Shown here: one piece after another, positions 16,386-23,013 of the stretch
Position numbering within the stretch: position 1 is the first letter of the stretch
How the letters are laid out: each line of letters opens with the position of its first letter
DNA from: an uncultured Lachnospiraceae bacterium
GTDB lineage: Bacteria > Bacillota > Clostridia > Lachnospirales > Lachnospiraceae
Direction: 5' to 3'
Assembly (NCBI GenBank): GCA_905236365.1
Contig: CAJOPP010000252.1
Span: 1-23,622 of the forward strand
Length of the DNA: 23,622 bases
The notes under the pieces: model-generated
Told to the model about the DNA's origin: nothing
Seen by the model: only the letters and a program-made list of their open reading frames with translations
Database searches by the model: none
Position numbers and translations under genes: made by a program

Positions 16386-16880
16386 TTATTTTAATTTGGA
16401 AAACCCTCTAAGAGAAACATGATTGTCGATTCTGTCAAAATACAGGATAATACGTTCGGCTGCTTCAGCGATGGAACCATCGACATCAAAAGATGCAATC
16501 TGTGCTTTTTCCAACTGCTTTTGAATCCGAAAACCAATTTTCCTGCTCAACACACACCGACAGTCACTGATCAATTCAACCGCCTTTTCCAACTTTCCAT
16601 CACCACCACAGCCGGAGGGATTACAGCCACCACCGGAACCACAACCGCCACCGGAGCCACAACCGGATGTTACTCCGCAGTTATTTGCATTTTTGGAACT
16701 GACTCTTTTAATCGCAACATCAAAATCAACCACATTTGTCTTCTCTTTCTCCAGCTCCCGCGTACACAGATATTGGAGCTTATGATCGACGACCTCATAT
16801 ATGATAAATCTGTCTGCTGCACCAAAAGCAACATCTATATGTTCCAAATCGGAACTGGTAACTGCTATTTTATACGACAT
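16386..16880 (-). CDS. NifX/NifB C-terminal domain (dinitrogenase iron-molybdenum cofactor family) protein with Cys/Gly-rich insert
   Basis: The 164-residue protein has the small fold shared by NifX, NifY, VnfX and the NifB C-terminus, which bind Fe-S cofactor precursors. MSYKIAVTSSD opens the first strand. VELISDCRCVLSRKIG and then IQKQLEKAQIASFDVDGSI give the second half. In the middle is an insert with Cys68, 74, 80, 86 and 91 in Gly-rich spacing (CGSGGGCGSGGGCNPSGC). With Cys107 and Cys109 this makes seven cysteines that could hold a metal cluster. I chose the ATG at 16880. AAGGAGGG abuts the other ATG at 16886 with no spacing. It follows the module C NifK-like gene by about 23 nt. Probable role: cofactor carrier or chaperone for the nitrogenase-like enzymes. 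Confidence 0.87.
   Translation of the reverse strand: MSYKIAVTSSDLEHIDVAFGAADRFIIYEVVDHKLQYLCTRELEKEKTNVVDFDVAIKRVSSKNANNCGVTSGCGSGGGCGSGGGCNPSGCGGDGKLEKAVELISDCRCVLSRKIGFRIQKQLEKAQIASFDVDGSIAEAAERIILYFDRIDNHVSLRGFSKLK
16630..16665 (-). repeat. Tandem 18-nt repeat encoding CGSGGG
   Basis: Two adjacent 18-nt units (CCACCGGAACCACAACCG on the plus strand, one mismatch between units) encode the repeated CGSGGG within the Cys/Gly insert. Such a repeat can expand or contract by slippage and so vary the number of cysteines. Confidence 0.85.
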
Positions 16881-16903
16881 TTCCATCCCTCCTTATCAAC
16901 CCA

Positions 16904-18202
16904 TCAGTTATATCTCTGTCTGGCCACCGAATACATATCTTCCAGAAGATGAAGTCCTCCCTCATATCCGACATAAAATTCATTCATGATAACACGCTCG
17001 TTTACCGGCCATGACACATTCAGATTATGTGCCTTTAATTCCTTTGCAAGAGTCTTTTCGTAATGACCTCCTAAAATATACGGATAGCCATGATAATCAT
17101 GTTCCCGTATTGCATTGTGAATCTTATATCCATCTGTCTCAAAGGAGATATCCGCTTTAATACCATAATTCAAATCATGATATTCCTCCTCAATCCGCTT
17201 ACGATACTCTTCCGGAATATCTTCCACCGCAAACTGCGGACCAGGAAAGAGCCCCATATCATTTACCAGAAATTTTGTAATTCCAAGGCTATATAAGCTA
17301 TCTGCCACCGTGGTGAATTGTTTTGACATGACACGGGATTCCAGAAACAGATCCGCAAACCGCTCAATTACATGGTAAAAAAACCGTTCTCTCTCTTCGA
17401 TCACATCTTCCACTTTCTTCTTCGGAAGTTTTGCAAACGATGCTACCGTCCGTAAAAACTTGCTCGTTTCTGTCGCACCAATCGGCAAAACCGGATAATG
17501 CAGGTATGGAATACCCAGTTTTTTCTCCATATTCTTCATAGATTCCAGACCAACCCAGGGTGAGATCAAAAGATTAAATTCTGCCTGCGGAACTTTATCA
17601 ATCGCTTCTATCCCGCTTCCATAACCAAAGATTGAATTGGCTTCTAACCCTATGGATTGTAAGAGTCTCTTAATCTCTGCAATATTCCCAATCCAGAACG
17701 GATCCTGCAATGGAATATCAGCCCATATATTCACCAACCCCTTCACTTTCTGATCTGATGGTTTTAAATATTGATCCACAATTGCATCGATCACCTGCTC
17801 GTGTCCACGATAATTATTCCCCCTGAATCCGGCTGTCGGTGCATAAATAACCGGTTTTTCACTATCCTGAAAACGATCCACTACCTCACCCGTATCATCT
17901 CCTATGATCTCCGGAATACATCCGGTCAACACAATATACATATCTGCGTCAATTACCTTTAACGCATTATCTATCGTTGTATCCAGTTTCTTTACTCCGC
18001 CAAATACAACATCCCGCTCATTAATTCCGGTACAGGGATAAATGTTTGGAGAAAAATAACCCGAATTTCCTATATCATTTGATAATTTTTCAGCACATCC
18101 CGGACCAGAATGTAACACCGGAATGATTCGATTCATTCCCTGCACACTTTGCATTGCACTTAATGCACATTTATATCTTGGTTTGTCTAATATCTTTGCC
18201 AT
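16904..18202 (-). CDS. Nitrogenase component-1 NifK-like protein, module C
   Basis: A 432-residue protein with Cys12 (RYKCALSAM), Cys36 (LHSGPGC), Cys57 (YPCTG) and Cys95 (VLTGCIPEIIGDD). The first, second and fourth match the P-cluster cysteines of NifK. It shares NLLISPWVG and PIGATETSKFLR with the module A and B homologs but is the most diverged of the three. I chose the ATG at 18202 (MAKILDKPRY), which has GAGG at a 6-nt distance. The ATG at 18214 is only one base from that site. Here the NifD-like gene comes first and the NifK-like second, the reverse of modules A and B, and no dedicated importer is attached. It could be catalytic or a NifN-like scaffold. Confidence 0.87.
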   Translation of the reverse strand: MAKILDKPRYKCALSAMQSVQGMNRIIPVLHSGPGCAEKLSNDIGNSGYFSPNIYPCTGINERDVVFGGVKKLDTTIDNALKVIDADMYIVLTGCIPEIIGDDTGEVVDRFQDSEKPVIYAPTAGFRGNNYRGHEQVIDAIVDQYLKPSDQKVKGLVNIWADIPLQDPFWIGNIAEIKRLLQSIGLEANSIFGYGSGIEAIDKVPQAEFNLLISPWVGLESMKNMEKKLGIPYLHYPVLPIGATETSKFLRTVASFAKLPKKKVEDVIEERERFFYHVIERFADLFLESRVMSKQFTTVADSLYSLGITKFLVNDMGLFPGPQFAVEDIPEEYRKRIEEEYHDLNYGIKADISFETDGYKIHNAIREHDYHGYPYILGGHYEKTLAKELKAHNLNVSWPVNERVIMNEFYVGYEGGLHLLEDMYSVARQRYN

Positions 18203-18235
18203 ATCATGCCTCACTTTTTACTATACTGAATATAC

Positions 18236-19690
18236 TTACTTTGCCTGTTCAAAAAATTTATCAATATTCTGCTCATACCACCAATCGGTGTAAGGCAGTT
18301 TGGAATGCTTTGCCATATTATCTTCAAAGCTTCGATTACGAATTGTGTCCACCAGGCCTTTAGCAAATTCCAAAGTATGTTTATATCCAAATATTTCATA
18401 CTCATCTGCAACAAAATATGCGGCAGTTCCCTGCTTGGTGGCCCAGACAGTAGAGCCCGGATGACGTGAAAGATACAGATCCGGTTTATATCTGTTCAAA
18501 ATATTCATGACCTCATAATTCTGCTGGTCTGAAATACTGACTTCAAAATTGATATCATTTTCAAGTAAATATTCCATGGATGGCGGAGTATCTCCATTCT
18601 CATATTTTTTATCATAATGCCATGCCAATGCCCAAACCACTTCGATTCCCAACTCGTTCAGAACACGTGTTACTTCAAAGGTATAACCTGGTCCCATACC
18701 TAAAACTGCCTTTAATCCGGTCAGTTCCTTCTTCACTTCTTCAATCTGAGGAATATAAATTGCACGCTGTTCGTCAATATATTTCTCCACCTGATCTCTT
18801 TTACCGGCAACATCTCCTATTTCCCTTAACCATGTCTCATAACCGGCAATTCCGAGCGGATTGATCGTTCTGATATAAGGAACTCCATACAATTCCTCCA
18901 GACCATTTCCAAGATAATTACCAAGTGTTCCACAAATACTTGTCGTTGCCACTGCCTCCGACAGATGTTTCACCTCTTCCACAGTGGTATTCGTCCATAA
19001 AAATACCGGTTTCAAATCAAAGCGTGCAAAAAGTTCAGTAATCTCATCTCTTGCACTTTCAAAAAAGTTTTTAAAGTTAATGGTATTCCGCTTCTCTTTC
19101 GGCGGCTCCACAAGTCCCCTCAAAACGGCATGATCGGCAATATCAAATCCGGTCGCCCATATTCTTGACTTAAATCCCTCACAGTGAACTGCTATAATCG
19201 GTACGTCAATTTCGTCCTTCAGTTCCTCGACCAAACTGTCAATATCCTCTCCAATGATTCCGGTTGCACATGAATTTCCCACAAAAATTGCGTTTGGACG
19301 ATATCTTCGATATACTTCCAGCACAATATCACGCAGACTATCCATTGCTCCAAAAATGGTATCTCTCTCATTTAAATCCGTTCCTATATATACGGATGTA
19401 TTTTTTATTCCAAGTTGTTCTGCCACCAGCTTTGTTGCCTGACTCGATGCAGATGCAGAACAACCTGCCGGACCATGATGGATGATTGCCACATCACTCA
19501 TCTGCCCAAGCATTGCCAGCGAACACCCCGACAAGCAACTGCTTGCCTGTGAAAAACATCGTGTACAACCTTGCAAAGTGCCACATTTTCCCTGACTTGC
19601 CAGGTCTTCCAAATTTCCCATGTAACCGGTGATAGAACCTAATCTTCCTTCTCTCGGTCCAATATCCGTTGATTCCAAATTAAAAGCCAC
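18236..19690 (-). CDS. Nitrogenase component-1 NifD-like protein, module C
   Basis: A 484-residue protein starting at a GTG with a strong AGGAGGAG site 7 nt upstream. Cys52, Cys77 (HHGPAGC) and Cys141 (NSCATGIIGED) fit the P-cluster pattern. Cys253 in SICGTLGNYL aligns with the NifD cofactor ligand C275. The NifD H442 region reads YFVADEYEIFGY, without histidine. Additional N-terminal cysteines (36, 42, 45, 56) make a cluster-like run. The C-terminus (LPYTDWWYEQNIDKFF) is close to the paralogs. A 240-nt region full of inverted repeats precedes it, so expression may be set there. It pairs with the NifK-like gene 33 nt downstream and, with the NifX-domain gene, forms a compact D-K-X unit. Confidence 0.88.
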   Translation of the reverse strand: MAFNLESTDIGPREGRLGSITGYMGNLEDLASQGKCGTLQGCTRCFSQASSCLSGCSLAMLGQMSDVAIIHHGPAGCSASASSQATKLVAEQLGIKNTSVYIGTDLNERDTIFGAMDSLRDIVLEVYRRYRPNAIFVGNSCATGIIGEDIDSLVEELKDEIDVPIIAVHCEGFKSRIWATGFDIADHAVLRGLVEPPKEKRNTINFKNFFESARDEITELFARFDLKPVFLWTNTTVEEVKHLSEAVATTSICGTLGNYLGNGLEELYGVPYIRTINPLGIAGYETWLREIGDVAGKRDQVEKYIDEQRAIYIPQIEEVKKELTGLKAVLGMGPGYTFEVTRVLNELGIEVVWALAWHYDKKYENGDTPPSMEYLLENDINFEVSISDQQNYEVMNILNRYKPDLYLSRHPGSTVWATKQGTAAYFVADEYEIFGYKHTLEFAKGLVDTIRNRSFEDNMAKHSKLPYTDWWYEQNIDKFFEQAK

Positions 19691-19733
19691 TTTAAATCTC
19701 CTCCTGATTCTTATTTTTAAAAACTTTAAAATC

Positions 19734-19753
19734 TATATCAGAAACGTGATATA
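19734..19753. promoter_or_regulatory. Inverted repeat upstream of module C, candidate operator or leader hairpin
   Basis: TATATCA (19734-19740) and TGATATA (19747-19753) form perfect 7-bp arms around GAAACG. The repeat lies 44 nt upstream of the GTG start, so it could be a protein-binding site or a hairpin in the leader RNA. Confidence 0.5.
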
Positions 19754-19781
19754 CCAGAATACTTCTTTCATTGTGTCTATT

Positions 19782-19889
19782 GATACGTGACAGGCATGGT
19801 GCTCACGCACATTCCGGTATACCTGTCGTATCGTATATTCAAGACTCGCTCGCGAGTCTTGGCGCGGGATTTGCGTCAGCTATGCTGAC
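19782..19889 (-). other. Three consecutive hairpins in the module C upstream region, unidentified RNA or DNA element
   Basis: The first, 19782-19832, has arms GATACG and ACAGG against CCTGT and CGTATC (11 bp with a 2-nt bulge) and an inner GTGC/GCAC hairpin. The second, 19840-19861, is a perfect 10-bp inverted repeat with a 2-nt centre (CAAGACTCGC/GCGAGTCTTG). The third, 19875-19889, has GTCAGC/GCTGAC around TAT. The stretch looks GC-richer than its surroundings. None is followed by a U-run, and I recognise no known riboswitch core. It may be a structured leader, the end of the previous transcript, or an inserted palindromic repeat element. Confidence 0.55.
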
Positions 19890-19931
19890 ATATTTCATAT
19901 GCAAAATGCTGCCAGAACAGTTATATTTCAT

Positions 19932-21086
19932 TTATCCTTTAATATAAGAAAATGCCTGTTCCAAATCTGCAATCAGATCCTCAATATTCTCTATGCCAAC
20001 TGACATTCTCAACAGCCGATCATTTATACCATTTTGATCCAACAATTCTTTTGGCACTTCCGCATGTGTCTGAGTAATCGGATAGGTCATCAGACTGTCA
20101 ACTCCGCCAAGACTTTCTGCAAAAAGGATTAATTTCAGATGTTCCAATACTGTCACTGCTGCCTCTTTTGTCCGCAATTCAAAGGAAACCATTCCTCCGA
20201 AACCACTCGACTGGGCAAGACTGATCTCATATCCATCGCTATCCTCTATTCCAGGATAATATACCTGCTTCACTTCCGGATTTTCTTTTAACCAGTCTAC
20301 GATTGCAAAGGCATTCTTCTGTGCCTGCTCCATCCGGAGCGGAAGTGTTTTGATTCCTCTAAGTATTAACCAGCTGTCAAACGGTGCAAGTGCCGTCCCC
20401 GCAATCTGGTATATCCGCCTTAACCTTCCTGCCAGTTCTTCTTCTTTCACGATCAAAAATCCGGCAATTGCATCATTGTGTCCACATAAATATTTTGTTC
20501 CGCTATGTATCACAATGTCTGCTCCAAGTTCCAATGGATTTTGAAAATACGGTGATAAAAACGTATTATCTACAATCAATAGCAGACGGTGTTTTTTTGC
20601 AATTGTATGTAATCCTCTTATATCAAGAATATGCATCATAGGATTTGTCGGAGTTTCAATAAAAATTGCTTTTGTCTGTTCTCCGATATATGTTTCTATA
20701 TCCTCATGAATGAAATCGACATAACGGAATTTGACACCATGATTTTTTCCAAAGGTATCAAACATTCGTATCGTTCCTCCATACAAATCAAAATAGGTCA
20801 ATACCTCATCCCCGGCATGAAACAATTCAATCAATGCTCCAATCGCTGTCGTTCCACTTGAAAACGCAATGGCTTCACATCCTTTTTCCAGAGATGCCAC
20901 AACATTTTCTAATTTTTCTCTTGTCGGATTTTGTATTCTGCTGTAATCATATCCTGTATTTTCACCTAGATTTCTATGTGAAAATGTTGCTGTCTGATAG
21001 ATGGGAAAACTAACTGCCCCGGAATGGTCACAGTTCACTGTTTCCTCTTCACTGTGCAGACATAATGTTGCTGTGTGAAATCCCAT
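19932..21086 (-). CDS. Cystathionine gamma-synthase/lyase (MetI/MetC-type) trans-sulfuration PLP enzyme
   Basis: This 384-residue cytoplasmic enzyme belongs to the Cys/Met metabolism PLP family. Members join a thiol to an activated homoserine or cleave cystathionine. Visible motifs are YDYSRIQNPTR, FSSGTTAIGAL, ETPTNPMM, HSGTKYLCGHND with PLP Lys198, ESLGGVDSLMTYP and the C-terminal RMSVGIE. I chose the ATG at 21086 (MGFHTATL), preceded by AAGGAGGCATTT. The upstream ATG pair from 21140 has no site. A promoter block nearly identical to that of malY lies about 100 nt upstream. Whether it acts as gamma-synthase, O-acetylhomoserine sulfhydrylase or lyase cannot be decided here. In context it could assimilate a released thiol or sulfide. 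Confidence 0.88.
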   Translation of the reverse strand: MGFHTATLCLHSEEETVNCDHSGAVSFPIYQTATFSHRNLGENTGYDYSRIQNPTREKLENVVASLEKGCEAIAFSSGTTAIGALIELFHAGDEVLTYFDLYGGTIRMFDTFGKNHGVKFRYVDFIHEDIETYIGEQTKAIFIETPTNPMMHILDIRGLHTIAKKHRLLLIVDNTFLSPYFQNPLELGADIVIHSGTKYLCGHNDAIAGFLIVKEEELAGRLRRIYQIAGTALAPFDSWLILRGIKTLPLRMEQAQKNAFAIVDWLKENPEVKQVYYPGIEDSDGYEISLAQSSGFGGMVSFELRTKEAAVTVLEHLKLILFAESLGGVDSLMTYPITQTHAEVPKELLDQNGINDRLLRMSVGIENIEDLIADLEQAFSYIKG

Positions 21087-21185
21087 AAATGCCTCCTTCC
21101 TTTTATTCTCCTCCCAATATCTTTTAGTATGTGCCATCAAACAGGTGACACAACGTCATGAGATTCTTTCTCATCAACGAGATTG

Positions 21186-21253
21186 ATTATAATGTATATT
21201 GGTTAAATAGGAAAATATATAAAATTTATTTTAAACTATAAATAAAAATGATA
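21186..21253 (-). promoter_or_regulatory. Duplicated promoter block ahead of the gamma-synthase-type gene
   Basis: Same 68-nt block as at 3082-3149 (60 of 68 identical, no gaps). In transcription orientation it ends at TATAAT (21186-21191). The -35 position is weak (TTTCCT), and the conserved core CCTATTTAACCAATATACAT lies between the two hexamers. The leader to the start codon is about 90 nt and carries a 6-bp hairpin, ATGAGA/TCTCAT (21158-21174), near its 5' end. No terminator is evident between this block and the recombinase gene. Confidence 0.65.
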
Positions 21254-21304
21254 TTTACAAAAAAATATTATCCTTTTTCCATGATTTTATATCTCTTGTC
21301 TTCC

Positions 21305-22996
21305 TCATAAATTCCTTGTTTCTTCACAAATCTCCATCTCCTTTTCTAACAGTTCATTTATACGAAATGTAAACTGAATCAGAACCTTGTGATCCGCATA
21401 CACTTCTATCCTTTTGATCAATTCCGCGATCACAGCCCTTGTCAAATGAATATTTTTCTTTTTACATTTCAACAAGTCTCGTAAAAATTTACATTGATCT
21501 TCCATTTTTTCTGTCAAACTGCAAATTTCCAGATCATAGGTCGCCAATTGCTTCTCATTTGAACTTCCGGTATGTTCCAACTGCTCCTTTTGCTTCTGAT
21601 ACTCGCATAACGACAGATTTTCCATTCGGTATCGCATATACAACTCACTTTCCTTCATATTTGTTCTCACTAATGCAGCTTCTATCTTTGCTCTTTCTTT
21701 TTCCAGACCGGCAATCTGTTGTCCCATTGCTTTTTTACATTGCATAGTCACCGTTTTCGAACGCACATCAGACAATTTGAACTGCTGCTCTAATGCGTTC
21801 AGCACCAGTTCATCTAACTTTTTCTTTGCAATTCCTTTATCCGGACATTTCTTGTCCGTTTTTCCCGAATTTGTGCAGCAATACCCATACCAGCGAATCC
21901 GTTCACCGGAACCTGACGTTTTTATATTGGAAATTCGTTCCATCTTTTTACCGCAATCACCACAAAACAATACATCCCTGTATATATCCTCATCAATCGG
22001 AACGATTTTTTGAAAACGCTTCTTGTTACCATGAACCTCTGACGTTTCAAACTTTTTAGCAACCTTATAGAAATCTTCTTCTGAAATGATTGCTTCATGG
22101 GTATTCATATGAATGTCAACGTCCCCGAAATCAACATCCTGTCGGTCACGAAATTGATCTTTTTTCCCACATGTTGCTGGCTGAATCATACATCCGATAT
22201 AGTGGGGATTGGTCAACACCATCTTTACCGCACCAATCGCCCACTCTTTCAATGGTTCTCCGTCCTGCTGATAAACATGACCACTGGAATGCATAGAAGA
22301 AGGCGTATGTATCTTTCTCTCGTAAAGTTCCCGGGTAATTTGCTTCATATTCATCCCATCCAGAAACATCTTATAAATATCCTTCACGATTCCGGCAGTT
22401 ACCGGATCTGCCACCAGGATTTTCTTTTCTCCTTCCCACTTATACTTGTATCCATACGGTGCAACTCCACCCGTGTAACTTCCATTTACCCAATGTGCCT
22501 GTTTACTCGCCCTGACCTTCTGTGCAATATCCTTTGCATAAAGTTCGTTCACAAGGTTTTTTAAGTTTACAGTCAATTCGTCCTTTCTAAAAGCCGGATC
22601 AAACGTATCAATCCCATCGGTAACTGCAATGAACCGGACATTCATAAACGGAAATATCTTTTGAATGTAATTACCGGTCTCTACACAATTTCTTCCAAAT
22701 CGTGACAGATCTTTTACAATCACACAATCAATGTTTCTACTTCGTATATCCTGCAACATCCGCTGAAATCCCTCCCGTTCAAAATGGGTTCCGGTAGCTC
22801 CTAAATCCGTGTAAACATCATACAATATCATCTCCGGATGACCGTTTATAAACTGTTTTGCAATTTCAATCTGTGTATCGATAGATTCATTTTTTCTCTC
22901 ATCTCCTTCAACAGAAAGCCTTGCATATATTCCTACATGAAACCTTCTCTGCTCTACGGGTGAAGTTTCCGTTCTGTTTCTCGCCGTCCTTGCCAT
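21305..22996 (-). CDS. Large serine recombinase (right end of island, downstream of the pair)
   Basis: A 563-residue recombinase. The N-terminal resolvase domain has YARLS with likely catalytic Ser28 and DLSRFGRNCVETGNYI. The recombinase domain includes PYGYKYKWEGEKKILVADPV. The zinc ribbon has CGDC and a later CCTNSGKTDKKC. A long coiled coil completes the C-terminus. I chose ATG 22996 with AGGAGGT 8 nt upstream, which lies just after the stop of the preceding recombinase gene. It differs clearly from the left-end recombinase, so the two are not simple copies. Tandem recombinases that act together are known in Firmicute integrative elements. Confidence 0.93.
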   Translation of the reverse strand: MARTARNRTETSPVEQRRFHVGIYARLSVEGDERKNESIDTQIEIAKQFINGHPEMILYDVYTDLGATGTHFEREGFQRMLQDIRSRNIDCVIVKDLSRFGRNCVETGNYIQKIFPFMNVRFIAVTDGIDTFDPAFRKDELTVNLKNLVNELYAKDIAQKVRASKQAHWVNGSYTGGVAPYGYKYKWEGEKKILVADPVTAGIVKDIYKMFLDGMNMKQITRELYERKIHTPSSMHSSGHVYQQDGEPLKEWAIGAVKMVLTNPHYIGCMIQPATCGKKDQFRDRQDVDFGDVDIHMNTHEAIISEEDFYKVAKKFETSEVHGNKKRFQKIVPIDEDIYRDVLFCGDCGKKMERISNIKTSGSGERIRWYGYCCTNSGKTDKKCPDKGIAKKKLDELVLNALEQQFKLSDVRSKTVTMQCKKAMGQQIAGLEKERAKIEAALVRTNMKESELYMRYRMENLSLCEYQKQKEQLEHTGSSNEKQLATYDLEICSLTEKMEDQCKFLRDLLKCKKKNIHLTRAVIAELIKRIEVYADHKVLIQFTFRINELLEKEMEICEETRNL

Positions 22997-23013
22997 ATCC
23001 GGATACCTCCTTT

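Noticed and set aside
16630..16665. CRISPR-like or satellite repeat
   Set aside because: Only two units, in frame inside a coding region, with no spacers.
3254..19690. Classical nitrogen fixation cluster
   Set aside because: No nifH, nifB or nifE/N, no FeMo-co histidine ligand in the D-like proteins, and the context is sulfur and amino-acid metabolism.
19840..19861. Rho-independent terminator
   Set aside because: The 10-bp stem is strong, but no U-run follows in either orientation.
19691..19931. SAM (S-box) riboswitch or T-box leader
   Set aside because: The characteristic conserved cores could not be found, only unrelated hairpins.
21507..21524. Another copy of the GTCAA...GCAAAT motif inside the right recombinase
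   Set aside because: The match is short, lacks the CTAT core and lies in the coiled-coil coding region; probably chance.
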